Position numbers and translations under genes: made by a program. Positions 63,511 through 64,000 of a stretch of DNA of 64,000 bases are shown here, one piece after another. The stretch lies in contig CAXXPQ010000004.1 in assembly GCA_963668655.2 (NCBI GenBank), positions 992,001-1,056,000 of the forward strand, in the 5' to 3' direction. The notes under the pieces are model-generated. The model saw only the letters and a list, made by a program, of their open reading frames with translations. It did no database searches and was not told the DNA's origin. How positions within the stretch are numbered: the stretch's first letter is position 1; every line of letters starts with the position of its first letter. This DNA comes from G963668655 sp963668655 (GTDB lineage Bacteria > Myxococcota_A > SURF-8).

Positions 63511-64000
63511 CTAGGGACAGGGAACGGTATAGTCCACCACCACCAGGCCGCCGTCCGCGGGGATGTGGGCCGCGTCGAAGAGGATGCTGTTGCCGACCGA
63601 TAGATAGCTCCAGCCCTCGGCCTCGCCGTCGTCCAGAAAGACTCGGATCGTATCCGCCACGGGTTCGCGGGAAAGCGGGAAGCGATCCAGGGGAACGAAG
63701 GTGGAATTGGCGATATCGTCGAAGAGCGGGGAGTAATCCGTGTCGCAGATGGAGAGGAAATGCTCGCCGTCCTCGGGTGTCAGAAAATCCGCCACGGCGA
63801 TATAGCGCGTGCCTTCTTCCGCCATATTCGAATCGTCGCCGGAGCATCCGCCCGGATCGTCCCCCGTCAAGGCGTAGGCGCGCAGGAGTTCCGGCCGTCC
63901 GAAACCTTTCAGACTCCGCAAATAATCGGCATAGAAGGCGGCTGTCTGGGTGGAGTGGTCGTTCTCGTCCGAGACGAATACCAGGATCAGGCGGGCGTCC
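63511..64000 (-). CDS. VWA-type surface lipoprotein, C-terminal 162 residues (5' part outside the window)
   Basis: The reading frame is open to the right edge of the window, so this is the 3' end of a longer gene. The visible part begins ARLILVFVSDENDHSTQTAA, the strand and acidic turn seen late in von Willebrand factor A domains of myxobacterial lipoproteins. RYIAVADFLTPEDGEHFLSI and CDTDYSPLFDDIANSTF follow, with LDRFPLSREPVADTIRVF and GNSILFDAAHIPADGG near the end. This tail pattern (SIC-x-D, then FPLS, then a small beta domain) is typical of that family. A typical role is surface protein-protein interaction. Its Met near 63921 is an internal residue position, not a start. Confidence 0.65.
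   Translation of the reverse strand, partial: DARLILVFVSDENDHSTQTAAFYADYLRSLKGFGRPELLRAYALTGDDPGGCSGDDSNMAEEGTRYIAVADFLTPEDGEHFLSICDTDYSPLFDDIANSTFVPLDRFPLSREPVADTIRVFLDDGEAEGWSYLSVGNSILFDAAHIPADGGLVVVDYTVPCP

Noticed and set aside
63230..63514. 94-codon plus-strand frame across the hairpin and 10-bp repeats
   Set aside because: No ribosome site, composition set by the repeats, and it overlaps a terminator for the opposite strand.

Overview
The window looks like a Gram-negative, didermic bacterium of the deltaproteobacterial/myxobacterial type, perhaps an uncultured Myxococcota- or Lernaellota-like lineage. The clues are a complete set of type IV pilus (T4P) motor and pilin genes, an outer-membrane porin, many lipoproteins, aspartate-glycine 'DGD' linkers between cysteine-rich modules, a MYXO-CTERM-like GC-helix-Arg tail, and a von Willebrand-type domain of the kind common in myxobacterial surface lipoproteins. 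The assignment is an inference; no rRNA or other phylogenetic marker lies in the window. GC is moderately high, gene density is normal, and I see no tRNA, rRNA, CRISPR array, insertion sequence or phage gene.

Region 1 (1-4.2 kb, minus strand): the start of a TPR-type lipoprotein, a coiled-coil porin, and a two-gene nifS-nifU operon. The NifS-like protein has Asn where the PLP-binding lysine is expected.

Region 2 (4.2-49.8 kb, minus strand): one co-directional block of about 45 kb. In transcription order it encodes pilB, pilT, pilC, pilA, fimT/gspH, pilV, pilW, pilX, pilY1, a small exported protein, a 1,048-residue Cys-rich 'DGD' lipoprotein, and a single 30-kb gene for a secreted protein of about 10,055 residues. 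The giant protein is built from dozens of Ig/FN3-like modules, a three-fold super-module with IgGFc-binding-like, LamG-like and CBM-like inserts, about a dozen copies of a distinct 'SSTHP...HVRAxN' module, and a C-terminal FGE/SUMF1-like domain without the catalytic cysteines. Two good sigma-54 promoters (before pilA and before fimT) and a sigma-70-like promoter (before pilB) could drive the block. The simplest reading is a pilus machine coupled to its own tip or surface adhesin complex.

Region 3 (49.8-56.8 kb): a HEAT-repeat lipoprotein divergent from pilB, an intergenic zone with tandem inverted repeats, a 5'-nucleotidase lipoprotein, a DUF1015 protein with a leader hairpin, and a TPR lipoprotein.

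Region 4 (56.8-64 kb): a YtrA-like GntR regulator / DUF1648 membrane protein / TPR operon with a palindrome over its promoter, a DUF1566 lipoprotein, two tandem cyclic-nucleotide-binding-domain proteins, a zinc-dependent phospholipase C-like protein with a cell-surface sorting tail, an unusual hairpin plus 10-bp tandem repeats, and the 3' part of a VWA-type gene that runs off the window.
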